Of a stretch of DNA of 64,000 nucleotides, positions 53,217-62,809 are shown piece by piece. The first letter of the stretch is position 1. The number at the start of each line of letters is the position of its first letter. Made by a program: the position numbers and the translations under genes. The stretch lies in contig CAVVNN010000004.1 in NCBI GenBank assembly GCA_963749605.1, forward strand, positions 372,001 through 436,000. The letters are read 5' to 3'. Under the pieces are notes generated by a model that was not told the origin of the DNA, made no database searches, and saw only the letters and a list, made by a program, of their open reading frames with translations. The stretch is from CAVVNN01 sp963749605 (GTDB taxonomy: Bacteria > Actinomycetota > Thermoleophilia > Solirubrobacterales > 70-9).

Positions 53217-54593
53217 ATGGACCTCTCCGAGCGCGCCGCCGCCGGGAAGGCGGCGCGCTCGGATGCTCCCCGCTCCGCCCATGCGGCGTGGGAGTCGCCC
53301 GCCGGCCGGGCCGACCCGGTCGAGGTACTCGAGGCCCAGGCGCGCTCGCGCGTCCCCGAGCTGGTCCCGATCCGCTACGGGCGGATGGCGGTCTCCCCCT
53401 TCGCCTTCTTCCGTGGCGCCGCCGCGGTGATGGCGGCCGACCTCGCCACCACGCCCGTCTCCGGGCTGCGGGTGCAGGCCTGTGGCGACGCCCACCTCTC
53501 CAATTTCGGCGCCTTCGCCGCGCCCGACCGTCGCCTCGTCTTCGACCTCAACGACTTCGACGAGACCCTGCCGGGGCCGTGGGAGTGGGACGTCAAGAGG
53601 CTCGCCGCCAGCTTCGAGATCGCCGGCCGGGAACGCGGCTTCAAGCGCAGGGAGCGGGTCGCCGCGGTGCTGACCGCGACGCGCACCTATCGCGACGCGA
53701 TGCGCGGCTTCGCCTCGATGCGCAACCTCGAGGTCTGGTACGCGCGCCTCGACGTGGAGGCGGCGATGGGCCAGGTCGAGGCCGAGGATGCCAAGGTGGT
53801 GAAACGGGTCCGCAAGAGCGTCGCCAAGGCGCGGTCGAAGGACAGCCTGCGGGCGCTCGAGAAGCTCACCCATGTCGTCGACGGGGAGCTGCGGATCGTC
53901 AGCGAACCGCCCCTGGTCGTCCCCGCCGAGGAGCTGATGCCCGAGGCCGAGGCGCGGGACCTCGGCCAGGCGCTGCACGAGATCCTCGCCTCTTACCGCG
54001 CGACTCTGCCCGCCGACCGCCAGCACCTGCTCGACGGTTACCGCTTCCGCCACATCGCGCGCAAGGTGGTCGGGGTCGGCAGCGTCGGAACGCGGGCCTG
54101 GATCGTCCTGCTGACCGGCGCCGATGACGGCGACCCTCTCTTCCTGCAGGCGAAGGAGGCCGAGGCCTCGGTGCTGGAGCCCTACGCCGGGCGCAGCGGC
54201 TTCCGCAACCACGGCCGGCGGGTGGTCGAGGGCCAGCGGCTGATGCAAGCCGCCGGCGACATCTTCCTCGGCTGGTGCCCGGCGACGGGGGTCGATGGGC
54301 GCCAGCGCGACTTCTACGTGCGCCAGCTCTGGGACTGGAAGCTCTCGGCCGAAGTCGAAAGCCTGGCCCCGCGGGGGATGGAGGTCTACGCCCGCCTCTG
54401 CGGCTGGACGCTTGCCCGCGCGCACGCCCGCTCCGGAGACCGGGTGGCGATCGCCGCCTACCTCGGCGCCGGCGACGCCTTCGACCGGGCGATCGCGGAG
54501 TTCGCCGAGCGCTACGCCGACCAGAGCGAGCGCGACCACGCCGCTCTCGTGGCCGCGATCGGTTCCGGCCGCCTCATCGCGGAGGATGCCTGA
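53217..54593 (+). CDS. DUF2252 family protein
   Basis: A 458-residue soluble protein. LVPIRYGRMAVSPFAFFRGAAAVMAADLA, VQACGDAHLSNFGAFAAPDRRLVFDLNDFDETLPGPWEWDVKRL and ARCGR-like HARSGD near the end are DUF2252 signatures. CGDAHLSNFG and FDLNDFDE resemble the catalytic-loop and metal-binding motifs of kinase-like (APH/HipA) folds, so a phosphotransfer activity has been suggested for the family but is not shown. It starts 3 nt after the acyl-CoA dehydrogenase stop. Confidence 0.88.
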   Translation: MDLSERAAAGKAARSDAPRSAHAAWESPAGRADPVEVLEAQARSRVPELVPIRYGRMAVSPFAFFRGAAAVMAADLATTPVSGLRVQACGDAHLSNFGAFAAPDRRLVFDLNDFDETLPGPWEWDVKRLAASFEIAGRERGFKRRERVAAVLTATRTYRDAMRGFASMRNLEVWYARLDVEAAMGQVEAEDAKVVKRVRKSVAKARSKDSLRALEKLTHVVDGELRIVSEPPLVVPAEELMPEAEARDLGQALHEILASYRATLPADRQHLLDGYRFRHIARKVVGVGSVGTRAWIVLLTGADDGDPLFLQAKEAEASVLEPYAGRSGFRNHGRRVVEGQRLMQAAGDIFLGWCPATGVDGRQRDFYVRQLWDWKLSAEVESLAPRGMEVYARLCGWTLARAHARSGDRVAIAAYLGAGDAFDRAIAEFAERYADQSERDHAALVAAIGSGRLIAEDA

Positions 54594-54595
54594 AC

Positions 54596-56223
54596 GTGGA
54601 ACGCAAGGCGGGCGCAGGCGCGGCTGGTCTGATCCTGCTGACGCTGTGCGCGGGGCAGTTCCTGATGATGCTCGACAGCTCGGTGATGAACGTCTCGATC
54701 GCCACCGTCGCCAAGGACGTCGGCACGACGGTCACCGGGATTCAGACCGCGATCACCCTCTACACGCTGGTGATGGCCTCGTTCATGATCACCGGCGGCA
54801 AGATCGGCCAGATCATTGGCCGCAAGCGCGGCTTCGCGATCGGCTGCGTGATCTACGGCTGCGGCTCGCTGACCACCGCCCTGGCGCCGAATCTGACCGT
54901 GCTGCTGATCGGGTGGTCGGGCCTCGAGGGCCTCGGGGCGGCGCTGATCCTGCCCGCGATCGTCGCCCTCGTAGCCTCCAACTTCGACCGCGGAGAACGG
55001 CCCCGGGCCTACGGGCTGGTCACCGCCGCGGCGGCGATCGCGGTGGCCGTCGGCCCGATCGTCGGCGGCCTCTTCACCACCTACCTCTCCTGGCGCTACG
55101 TCTTCGCCGGCGAGGTCCTGATCGTGATCGCGATCCTTGCGCTCGCCCGCCGCATCGAGGCCGGCGAGCCGGAGCGGAAGGTGCGGCTGGACCTGGTCGG
55201 GACCGGGCTCTCGGCCCTCGGCCTCGGGCTGGTCGTCCTCGGCATCCTCCGCTCGGGGACCTGGGGCCTGGTCAAGGCCAAGCCCGACGCGCCGGAATGG
55301 CTCGGGCTCTCGCCGGTGGTCTGGCTGATCCTCGGCGGCGCGCTCGTGCTCTGGCTGTTCGCGGCCTGGGAGAGCCGGCTGGCGAGCCGCGGCGGCGAGC
55401 CGCTCGTCGACCCGGCGATCCTGCGGGCCCCGGTCCTGCGCGGCGGCCTCACCTCGTTCTTCTTCCAGTACTTCCTCCAGGGCGGGCTCTTCTTCGCGGT
55501 GCCGCTCTTCCTCTCGATCGCGCTCGGGCTCTCGGCGATCGAAACCGGCGTCCGCCTCCTGCCGCTCTCCTTCACGTTGATCCTCTCCGCGGCTGGGATC
55601 CCGAAGCTGTTCCCGGACGTCTCGCCGCGGCGGGTGGTGCGGCTCGGCTTCCTGGCGATGTTCGCCGGGCTGGTGGTGATGGTCGCCGCGCTCGACGCCG
55701 GGGCCGGGCCCGAGATCGTGACCTGGCCGATGCTGCTCGCCGGCCTCGGGATTGGCTCGCTCGCCTCGCAGCTCGGCAGCGTCACCGTCTCCTCGGTCCC
55801 CGACGAGCAGAGCGGCGAGGTCGGCGGCCTGCAGAACACGATCACGAACCTCGGCATCTCGGTCGGCACGGCGCTCACCGGCGCGATCGTCGTCGCCGCC
55901 CTCAGCTCGTCCTTCCTCACCGGGGTGGAGCAGAACCCCGCCGTGCCGGCGCCGGTCAAGGCGCAGGCCTCGACCGAACTGTCGGGCGGAATCCCCTTCC
56001 TCTCCGACGAGGAACTGGAAACCGCGCTTGATGAAGCGCGGGTGCCCCCCGGGCCAGCGACGCGATCGTCGAAGAAAACGAAACCGCGCGGCTCGACGGC
56101 CTGCGCACGGCACTCTCGGTACTCGCCCTCCTCGCCCTCCTTGGCCTCTTCTTCACCGGCCGGATCCCGACCAGGCAGCCGGCCGCGGCGGCGGAGGGGC
56201 AGCCGGCGCCAGCGCCTGGCTGA
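54596..56223 (+). CDS. MFS drug-resistance transporter, DHA2/EmrB-QacA type (frameshift at C-terminus)
   Basis: A 14-helix major facilitator. GQFLMMLDSSVMNVSIATVAKDVGTTVTGIQTAITLYTLVMA is the typical motif around TM1-TM2, then GRKRGFAIGCVIYGCGSL (motif A) and AVGPIVGGLFTTYLSWRYVF (motif C). Start GTG 54596 follows the DUF2252 stop by 2 nt. The frame is lost in the C6GGG run at about 56045-56053; one base change restores ASDAIVEENETARLDGLRTALSVLALLALLGLFFTG with the last helix and a stop at 56223. Read without correction it ends in an Arg/Ser-rich tail at 56257. Proton-driven efflux; substrate unknown. Confidence 0.88.
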
Positions 56224-56253
56224 GCGTCGTCCCGCCGTCCCAGAGGGCGCCGG

Positions 56254-58098
56254 TTAGCGGGCGGCGACGCGGGACGCCGAGGGGTTCTGCCGCGCCGCCT
56301 TCTGCCGCTGCGTTTTGTCCAGCAGGGCCTTGCGCAGGCGCACCGACTCCGGGGTGATTTCGACGCACTCGTCCTCGCGCAGGAACTCCAGGGCCGCTTC
56401 CAGCGAGAGCCGCGTGGGGGGCTCCAGCCGCTCGAGGATGTCGGCGCTGGCGGCGCGCACGTTGGTCTGGTGCTTCTCCTTGGTTGCATTGACGTCGAGG
56501 TCTTCGGAGCGGGCGTTCTCGCCGACGATCATTCCCTCGTAGACCTCCTCGCCCGGGCCGACGAAGAGCGTGCCGCGCTCCTGCAGGTTGGCCAGCGAGT
56601 AGGAGGCGGTCTTGCCGCGGCGATCGGCGACGATCGAGCCGCTGGGCCGGGTGCGCAACTCCCCTGCCCAGCGCTCCCAGCGGTCGAAGACGTGGTGCAG
56701 GATGCCGGTGCCGCGAGTCTCGGTGAGGAACTCCGTCCGGAAGCCGATCAGCCCGCGGGCCGGAACCAGGTATTCCATCCGCACCCAGCCGGTCGAGTGG
56801 TTGACCATCTGCTCCAGCCGCCCCTTGCGGGTCGCCAGAAGTTGGGTGACCGAGCCGACGTGCTCCTCGGGGACGTCGATCGAGAGCCGCTCGACCGGCT
56901 CGTGCACCTTGCCCTCGACCTCGCGGGTGATCACCCGCGGTTGGCCGGCGGTCAGCTCGAAGCCCTCGCGCCGCATCAGCTCCAGCAGCACGACCAACTG
57001 CAGCTCGCCGCGTCCCTGCACCTCCCAGGAGTCCGGCCGCTCGGTGTCGCGGACCCGGATCGAGACGTTGCCGATCAGCTCGGCGTCGAGCCGGTCGCGG
57101 ACCTGGCGCGCCGTCAGCCTGCTCCCCTCCTGGCCGGCAAGCGGCGAGGTGTTTATCCCGACCACGATCGAGAGCGACGGCTCGTCGACCGTGATCACCG
57201 GCAGCGGCCGCGGGTCCTCGGGGTCGGCCAGCGTCTCCCCGATCGTCACCTCTGGCATTCCGGCGACGGCGATGATCTCGCCCGGCCCGGCCTCCTCGGC
57301 GCTGACCCGCTCCAACGCCTCGGTCACGTAGAGCTCGGACACCGTCGCCCGCTGGATCGAGCCGTCGGCCCGGCACCAGGCGATCTGCCGGCCGGAGCGG
57401 ATCGTCCCGTTGCGGATCCGGCAGATCGCCAGCCGGCCGACGTAGGGCGAGGCGTCGAGGTTGGTGACGTGCGCCTGCAACGGCGCCTCGGGGTCGTACT
57501 CGGGAGCGGGGATCTTCTCCAGCATCAGGTCGAGCAGGGGGGAGAGGTCGGTTCCCTCGACCCCTTCGGAGAGCGAGGCCCAGCCGGCTTTGGCGTTGGT
57601 GTAGACGATTGGGAAGTCGATCTGCTCGGAGTCGGCGTCGAGGTCGAGGAAGAGCTCGTAAACCTCGTCGACGACCTCGGCGATGCGGGCATCGGGCCGG
57701 TCGACCTTGTTGACGACGAGGATCACCGGCAGCTTTGCCTCCAGCGCCTTGCGCAGGACGAAGCGGGTCTGGGGGAGAGGGCCCTCGGAGGCGTCGACCA
57801 GCAGCAGCACCCCGTCGACCATGGTCAGGCCGCGCTCCACCTCGCCGCCGAAGTCTGCGTGGCCCGGCGTATCGACGATGTTGAGCTTGACTCCGCCGTG
57901 GTGGACCGCGGTGTTCTTGGCGAGGATCGTGATCCCCTTCTCGCGCTCGAGGTCCATCGAGTCCATCACCCGCTCGGCCACGTCCTGGCCCTTGCGGAAG
58001 GCGCCGGACTGCCACAGCATCGCGTCGACCAAGGTCGTCTTGCCGTGGTCGACATGGGCGATGATCGCGATGTTTCGAAGGTCGTCTCTGCGGGTCAT
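56254..58098 (-). CDS. typA: Ribosome-associated GTPase TypA/BipA
   Basis: A 614-residue translational GTPase. G1 AHVDHGKTTLVDAML, G3 DTPGHADFGGEVERGL, G4 NKVDRPDAR, and domain III/V and C-terminal blocks (RPSGSIVADRRGKTASYSLANLQERGTLFVGPGEEVYEGMIVGE, NVRAASADILERLEPPTRLSLEAALEFLREDECVEITP) are characteristic of BipA and not of EF-G or LepA. It binds the 70S ribosome near the A site and supports growth under cold and other stress and 50S assembly. Interestingly the cold-shock gene lies immediately upstream on the same strand, separated by a hairpin. Confidence 0.95.
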   Translation of the reverse strand: MTRRDDLRNIAIIAHVDHGKTTLVDAMLWQSGAFRKGQDVAERVMDSMDLEREKGITILAKNTAVHHGGVKLNIVDTPGHADFGGEVERGLTMVDGVLLLVDASEGPLPQTRFVLRKALEAKLPVILVVNKVDRPDARIAEVVDEVYELFLDLDADSEQIDFPIVYTNAKAGWASLSEGVEGTDLSPLLDLMLEKIPAPEYDPEAPLQAHVTNLDASPYVGRLAICRIRNGTIRSGRQIAWCRADGSIQRATVSELYVTEALERVSAEEAGPGEIIAVAGMPEVTIGETLADPEDPRPLPVITVDEPSLSIVVGINTSPLAGQEGSRLTARQVRDRLDAELIGNVSIRVRDTERPDSWEVQGRGELQLVVLLELMRREGFELTAGQPRVITREVEGKVHEPVERLSIDVPEEHVGSVTQLLATRKGRLEQMVNHSTGWVRMEYLVPARGLIGFRTEFLTETRGTGILHHVFDRWERWAGELRTRPSGSIVADRRGKTASYSLANLQERGTLFVGPGEEVYEGMIVGENARSEDLDVNATKEKHQTNVRAASADILERLEPPTRLSLEAALEFLREDECVEITPESVRLRKALLDKTQRQKAARQNPSASRVAAR

Positions 58099-58144
58099 GG
58101 GCAGGGGGATGTTAGGAAGATCGGGAAAGGGGCCCTGGCAAGAC

Positions 58145-58169
58145 GAAGCCCGCCTCGGAGGCGGGCTTC
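58145..58169 (-). terminator. Hairpin terminator after the cold-shock gene
   Basis: GAAGCCCGCCT-CGG-AGGCGGGCTTC: 11-bp perfect stem with a 3-nt loop, 26 nt after the csp stop. It would separate csp from typA. Confidence 0.75.
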
Positions 58170-58195
58170 GCTACTGCTGAGTGCGCGGTGCGCGA

Positions 58196-58402
58196 CTACG
58201 AGGTCTGCTGGACGCTCGCCGCGGCAGGGCCCTTGGGGCCTTCCTCGGACTCGAAGCTCACCTTGGCGCCCTCGGTCAGGGACTTGAAGCCCTCGCCGAC
58301 GATCGCGCTGTGATGAACGAAGACGTCCTTAGAGCCGTCATCGGGAGTGATGAACCCGTAGCCCTTGTCGTCGCTGAACCACTTGACAGTTCCAGTAGGC
58401 AT
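58196..58402 (-). CDS. Cold-shock protein CspA family
   Basis: A 68-residue OB-fold RNA chaperone: MPTGTVKWFSDDKGYGFITPDDGSKDVFVHHSAIVGEG contains RNP1 (KGYGFI) and RNP2 (VFVHHS), and the C-terminus GPKGPAAASVQ is standard. The ATG at 58402 has TGGAGG at good distance. The 149 nt up to the divergent corA gene hold no other gene; part of this is presumably the long csp leader, though I find no recognisable cold-box. Confidence 0.95.
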   Translation of the reverse strand: MPTGTVKWFSDDKGYGFITPDDGSKDVFVHHSAIVGEGFKSLTEGAKVSFESEEGPKGPAAASVQQTS

Positions 58403-58539
58403 GCATTGCCTCCACTTCATGTGCTGCGAACGCGGAGGATGCGGTGAAGCAACGACGCGAGCGCTAGACACAACTTTGCCGGAATCAACCCGGCCTAACG
58501 CGCGGACCGTAGCAGGGTCACAGCGTCCGGGTGTCGATC

Positions 58540-58545
58540 TAGCGT
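58540..58545 (+). promoter_or_regulatory. -10 element of corA (leaderless spacing)
   Basis: TAGCGT ends 6 nt before GTG 58552. Confidence 0.5.
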
Positions 58546-58551
58546 TGCCGC

Positions 58552-59487
58552 GTGCGAATCTTCGATCGCATCGAGAAGGGCGAGATCGCCGAGCTGCTGA
58601 AGCGCGACGAGTACTTCTGGCTCGATCTCACCGCCGCCGGGGAGGCGGAGGTCGCCGAGCTGAAGGACGTGTTCGGCTTTCATCCCCTGGCGCTGGAGGA
58701 CACGCTGAAGCGCAGCCAGCGGCCGAAGCTCGACGACTTCGGCGAGTACATGTTCCTCGTCTACTACGGAGCGGAGGAGGCCGAGCACGGCGAGGTGGAG
58801 ATGGTCGAGGTGCACGCCTTCCTCAGCGGCGGCTATATCGTCACCACGCACTCGAGGCGATGCTCGGCGCTGGAGGAAGTCCGCCAGCGGCTGGAGGCGC
58901 AGGCGCCGCGCTCCGAGCAGTTCGTCGTCTACCGCGTGCTGGACGCGCTGACCGACACCTTCTTCCCGGTCCTCGACCATCTCGACGACCGGATCGAGCG
59001 CCTCGACGGCGAGATCTTCGAGCGGGCGACGCCGCGCCAGCTCGAGGAGATCAGCGCCCTGCGGCGCCAGCTGGTCGAGCTGCGCCGGATCGTCACCCCC
59101 CAGCGGGATCTGCTCGCGCGGGGAATCGACGACATCCTCGACATCCCCGGGCTCGAATCGGACTCGCGCAACTACTTCCGCGACGTCTACGACCACTCGA
59201 TCCGCATCTCCGACCAGATCGACTCCTACCGCGACCTGCTCTCGGGGTCCCGCGACGCCTATCTCTCGGTCGTCTCCAACCGCCTCAACCAGATCACCAA
59301 GCAGCTGACCGTGATGGCGACGATCTTCCTGCCGCTCTCCTTCGTCGTCGGCTTCTTCGGCCAGAACTTCAAGTGGCTGGTGGTCAACATCGATTCGCCT
59401 GGAGCGTTCTTCGCGCTCGGGATTGGCAGCATCGTCCTCTCGGTGGTCGCGCTGCTGGTCTGGTTCCGGCGCAGCGACTACATCTGA
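58552..59487 (+). CDS. corA: CorA-family divalent cation transporter (GQN variant)
   Basis: A 311-residue protein with a large N-terminal cytoplasmic funnel (FHPLALEDTLKRSQRPKLDDFGEYMFLVYYG, a long stalk helix) and two C-terminal membrane helices (QLTVMATIFLPLSFVVGFFGQNF and FFALGIGSIVLSVVALLVWF). The selectivity-loop motif is GQN instead of the classical GMN, a variant I recall from other actinobacterial CorA-like proteins (GFFGQNFxW). Mg2+ or Co2+ transport is likely. A leaderless-type promoter precedes it. Confidence 0.88.
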   Translation: MRIFDRIEKGEIAELLKRDEYFWLDLTAAGEAEVAELKDVFGFHPLALEDTLKRSQRPKLDDFGEYMFLVYYGAEEAEHGEVEMVEVHAFLSGGYIVTTHSRRCSALEEVRQRLEAQAPRSEQFVVYRVLDALTDTFFPVLDHLDDRIERLDGEIFERATPRQLEEISALRRQLVELRRIVTPQRDLLARGIDDILDIPGLESDSRNYFRDVYDHSIRISDQIDSYRDLLSGSRDAYLSVVSNRLNQITKQLTVMATIFLPLSFVVGFFGQNFKWLVVNIDSPGAFFALGIGSIVLSVVALLVWFRRSDYI

Positions 59488-59552
59488 TCCTGGAGCCGGT
59501 TGCGCTCGTAACAGGGTTCAGGTGTGTTTGAGGAACCGAGGAGACCAGCCGA

Positions 59553-59558
59553 TACCTT
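59553..59558 (+). promoter_or_regulatory. -10 element of the S8-like protease gene
   Basis: TACCTT ends 7 nt before ATG 59566, which selects this start over GTG 59524. Confidence 0.55.
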
Positions 59559-59565
59559 GACCCAG

Positions 59566-62037
59566 ATGCCAGGGGATCTCCGCCGCAGCCACCGCGCCGC
59601 GCGATCGTCGATCGCTGCGCTGGCGCTCGCCTGTGCGATTTGGGCGCCGCCGGCCGCGGCGATGTCGACGCCAGCCGACGGGACCCTCTCGCCGCGCCTG
59701 GCCGAGCTGGCGAAGCTGTCGGTGCGAGCGCTTCCCCCGGCGCAGCAGGCGAAGAGGCTGAGCGTCGCTGCGGAGGGCCCCGGCAGCCTTCTCCGCGAAG
59801 GCAATCGCATCCTCGTCGACGTCCGCTTCGACCACGGCGCCGCGGCAGGTGTCGAAGCGCTGCGCGCGGCGGAAGCGAAGGTCGTCAACGTCAGCCGCCG
59901 CTACCAGACGGTCACCGTCGCCGCCAAGCCCGCCGACCTGCGCGAAGTCGCCGGCGTCACCCGCGTCGCCGGCGTCACCGAGGACCTGGCCCCGATCGTC
60001 TCCGCCACCTGCCCCTCGGGCGCAGTCGTCTCCGAGGGCGACAGCCAGCTTCGTGCGGCGGAAGCGCGAGGCTCCTTCGGCGTCGACGGCAGCGGCGTCA
60101 CCGTCGGCATCCTCTCCGACTCCTTCGACCAGGCCACCTCGGAAGTCTTCGGCAAAGGCCCCATCGCCACCCATGCGCCCGGAGACGTCGCCAGCGGCGA
60201 TCTGCCCGGACTGGGAAACCCGTGCGGGTACGCCACGTCGGTCAACGTCCTCGAAGACTTCTCTGGGTCAGCCGAAGAAGAATCAGCAGACGAGGGCAGG
60301 GCGATGGCCCAGATCGTCCACGACCTCGCCCCCGGCGCCTCGCTCGCTTTCGCGACAGCATTTTTCAATACCCAGTTCCCCTTCGCCGAAAACATCGAAC
60401 GGCTGGCGAGGCCGGTCCCCGAAGGCGGTGCTGGGGCAAAGGTGATCGCGGACGATGTCGCCTACTTCGACGAGCCGTTCTTCCAGGACGGACCGGTCGC
60501 GGCCGCGGTCAACAAAGTCACCGCCGAAGGGGTCGATTATTTCTCCGCCGCTGGCAACGACAACCTGATACTTGGAGGTCACGATGTCGCTTCCTGGGAA
60601 GCGCCCGCCTTTCGAGAAGCCGGAGCATGCCCGCCGGAAGTGGAAGCGATCGCCGAAGGCTTCGACCAGTGCATGAACTTCGCACCGTCGGGAAGTCCCG
60701 ATGACACATTTGGGATGACCGTCAAACATGGCGGCAGCCTGACCGTCGACCTGCAGTGGGGCGAACCCTGGTTCGGGGTGAATGCCGACCTCGATGTCCT
60801 GCTGCTCGACTCGAGCGACAAACCCCTCGAAGTCAAAGGCGAACTGGTCGGGAGCCTAAAAGACAACAAAGGCACACAGGAGCCGGTCGAGGTCTTCACC
60901 TGGGAAAACACGGGTCCGACACAGGAAGTCCGGCTCGCGATCAACCGCTGCGAAGGCGGCTGCAACCCCGCCGCTACCCCGGGGCAGATCCCCCCGGTCA
61001 AGTTCGCCCTGCTGGAGAACGGTGAAGAAGCGGTGACGGAAACCGAGTATCCAGTGTCTGAAGGGGAAGACACGGTCGGTCCGACGGTCTTCGGCCACAG
61101 CGGCGCCGCCAGCGCGGTCAGCGTGGGAGCCGTCCGCTACGACACCACGGCGGCTCCCGAGAAATTCTCGTCGCGAGGTCCGGTGACTCACTACTTCGGT
61201 CCGGTCGTCAGTACGAAACCAGCATCGCCAATCCCTAAGCAGACGATCCCAAAGCCCGATATTGCGGCGACCGACTGTGGCGCGACGACCTTCTTCGCCG
61301 AGCTGGTCGGCAGCACCTGGCGATTCTGCGGAACCTCGGCCGCGACGCCGCACGCCGCTGCGGTGGCCGCGCTGATGCTCCAGGCCAACCCGTCGCTGAG
61401 CCCGGCGCAGGTGCGCGGCGCGCTGGCGGAGACGGCGACGCCGGTCGGGTCGTTCGGCCAGGACGCGGTCGGGGGTGGCCTGGCCAACGCCTATGGGGCG
61501 GTGGAAAGCGTCGCCCTGCCGCCGGCGATCGCGATCACCAAGGCTCCCGCGGCGATCGGCCGCATCCGCGTTCCGACGATCGAATTCACGGCGAACCGGC
61601 CGGTCGCATTCGCCTGCGAGGTCGACGGCGGAGCGGCGCAGCCGTGCTCCTCGCCGTTCACGGTCCCGGCGCCGCTCGCCGACGGCGCGCACGCGATTGC
61701 GGTCAGCGGCACCGATGTCGCCGGGCGGACCGGCTCGGCCACGGCTTCCTTCACCGTAGACACCCGGCGGCCCAACACCTTCTTCCGCAAGCACCCGTCC
61801 CGCCGCATCCGCACCCGTCACCGCAAGGTGCGGGCCACCTTTCGCTTCGGCTCCAACGAGAGCGGCGTCACCTTCGTCTGCAAGGTGGATCGAGGGCTGC
61901 TCCGCTTCTGTGGCGCAAGGCTCTCGCGGCGTTTCCACGTCGGCAAGCACGTGGTTAGGGTCAAAGCCCGCGACGCGGCCGGCAACGTCGACCGCACGCC
62001 GGCTGTCTTCCGCTTCCGGGTCAAGCAGGTCGGCTGA
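59566..62037 (+). CDS. Secreted S8-like serine peptidase with Glu in the catalytic His position
   Basis: An 823-residue exported protein. Signal peptide: RSSIAALALACAIWAPPAAA. An N-terminal prodomain-like region (VRFDHGAAAGVEALRAAEAKVVNVSRRYQTVTV) precedes the subtilisin fold: Asp region VTVGILSDSFDQ, then DEGRAMAQIVHDLAPGASL where subtilisins have HGTxVAxIVxxxAPGA, oxyanion Asn in YFSAAGNDN, and Ser in FCGTSAATPHAAAVAALML. A beta-rich insert (60.7-61.1 kb) sits between Asn and Ser. The C-terminus has an Ig-like repeat and a basic FRKHPSRRIRTRHRKVRATFRFGSNESGV domain seen on surface proteins. His-to-Glu resembles the Ser-Glu-Asp logic of sedolisins. Many Glu codons in the middle are GAA. Confidence 0.82.
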   Translation: MPGDLRRSHRAARSSIAALALACAIWAPPAAAMSTPADGTLSPRLAELAKLSVRALPPAQQAKRLSVAAEGPGSLLREGNRILVDVRFDHGAAAGVEALRAAEAKVVNVSRRYQTVTVAAKPADLREVAGVTRVAGVTEDLAPIVSATCPSGAVVSEGDSQLRAAEARGSFGVDGSGVTVGILSDSFDQATSEVFGKGPIATHAPGDVASGDLPGLGNPCGYATSVNVLEDFSGSAEEESADEGRAMAQIVHDLAPGASLAFATAFFNTQFPFAENIERLARPVPEGGAGAKVIADDVAYFDEPFFQDGPVAAAVNKVTAEGVDYFSAAGNDNLILGGHDVASWEAPAFREAGACPPEVEAIAEGFDQCMNFAPSGSPDDTFGMTVKHGGSLTVDLQWGEPWFGVNADLDVLLLDSSDKPLEVKGELVGSLKDNKGTQEPVEVFTWENTGPTQEVRLAINRCEGGCNPAATPGQIPPVKFALLENGEEAVTETEYPVSEGEDTVGPTVFGHSGAASAVSVGAVRYDTTAAPEKFSSRGPVTHYFGPVVSTKPASPIPKQTIPKPDIAATDCGATTFFAELVGSTWRFCGTSAATPHAAAVAALMLQANPSLSPAQVRGALAETATPVGSFGQDAVGGGLANAYGAVESVALPPAIAITKAPAAIGRIRVPTIEFTANRPVAFACEVDGGAAQPCSSPFTVPAPLADGAHAIAVSGTDVAGRTGSATASFTVDTRRPNTFFRKHPSRRIRTRHRKVRATFRFGSNESGVTFVCKVDRGLLRFCGARLSRRFHVGKHVVRVKARDAAGNVDRTPAVFRFRVKQVG

Positions 62038-62040
62038 CCT

Positions 62041-62781
62041 TCAGGGCGCCGGCTCCGCCGACTGGGTGCGCCGCACGATCCAGTGACCGGTCAGCAGCAA
62101 CGCGAGCAGGGCGGCGGCGCTGCCGATAACGAGCGGGTCGGTGAGGCTGAGGCCCTCGAGGCGGGTGCCGAAGTAGACGGCGAGCGCGGTTATCGGCATG
62201 TACCCGACCACGGTCGTCCAGACGAAGCGCCAGAGCGGCACGCGGGCGGCGCCCGCGGCGTAGGAGACGAGGCTGAAGGGGACGATCGGGATCAGGCGCA
62301 CCGCGAGCAGCAGGGTGACGCCGCCGCGCTCGATCATCGCCTCCGTCCGCTCGAAGCGCTCGGTGCCCAGCCAGCGGTCGAGCAGCGGGCGCGCGATCGT
62401 GTGCCCGACCGCGTAACAGGCCAGGCCGGAGAGCACCCAGCCCACGGTGACGAGCGCCAGCGCGGGGAAGAACCCGTAGGCGAAGCCGGCGGCGGCGTTG
62501 ACGATCTCGGCCGGGTAGAAGACCACCATGTGGATCAGTGCGAGGGCGACGATCAGCAGGGGCCCGGCGATGCCGAGGTCGTCGATCTGCTTGCGGACTT
62601 CGGCGGTGTCGCCGCGGATTGCCGCCGCGGCGGCGTCGTGCAGCGGCGGCACCAGGAGGACCAGCGCGGCGAGGATCGCGATCCCCGCAAGCGTGATCGC
62701 GATCTCGAGCAGCGGCACCCGCGGCGGCCGGTGCGGTGAGGCGGGGGTCCCGCTCTTCCCGGTTGTCGAAGGCGATCTCAC
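62041..62781 (-). CDS. TVP38/TMEM64 (DedA-superfamily) membrane protein
   Basis: About 246 residues from GTG 62781 (TTG 62805 is the alternative). Six hydrophobic segments; the SNARE-associated/VTT domain core is VFYPAEIVNAAAGFAYGFFPALALVTVGWVLSGLACYAVGHTIARPLL and LLLAVRLIPIVPFSLVSYAAGAARVPLWRFVWTTVVGYMPITALAVYFGTRL. Relatives include YdjX/YdjZ and DedA, several of which flip undecaprenyl-phosphate or phospholipids; specificity here is unknown. Convergent with the S8-like gene (3 nt) and 28 nt after the S53 gene. Confidence 0.85.
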   Translation of the reverse strand: MRSPSTTGKSGTPASPHRPPRVPLLEIAITLAGIAILAALVLLVPPLHDAAAAAIRGDTAEVRKQIDDLGIAGPLLIVALALIHMVVFYPAEIVNAAAGFAYGFFPALALVTVGWVLSGLACYAVGHTIARPLLDRWLGTERFERTEAMIERGGVTLLLAVRLIPIVPFSLVSYAAGAARVPLWRFVWTTVVGYMPITALAVYFGTRLEGLSLTDPLVIGSAAALLALLLTGHWIVRRTQSAEPAP

Positions 62782-62809
62782 CTGACCCGGGCCAGGTTCG
62801 CACAAGGGG

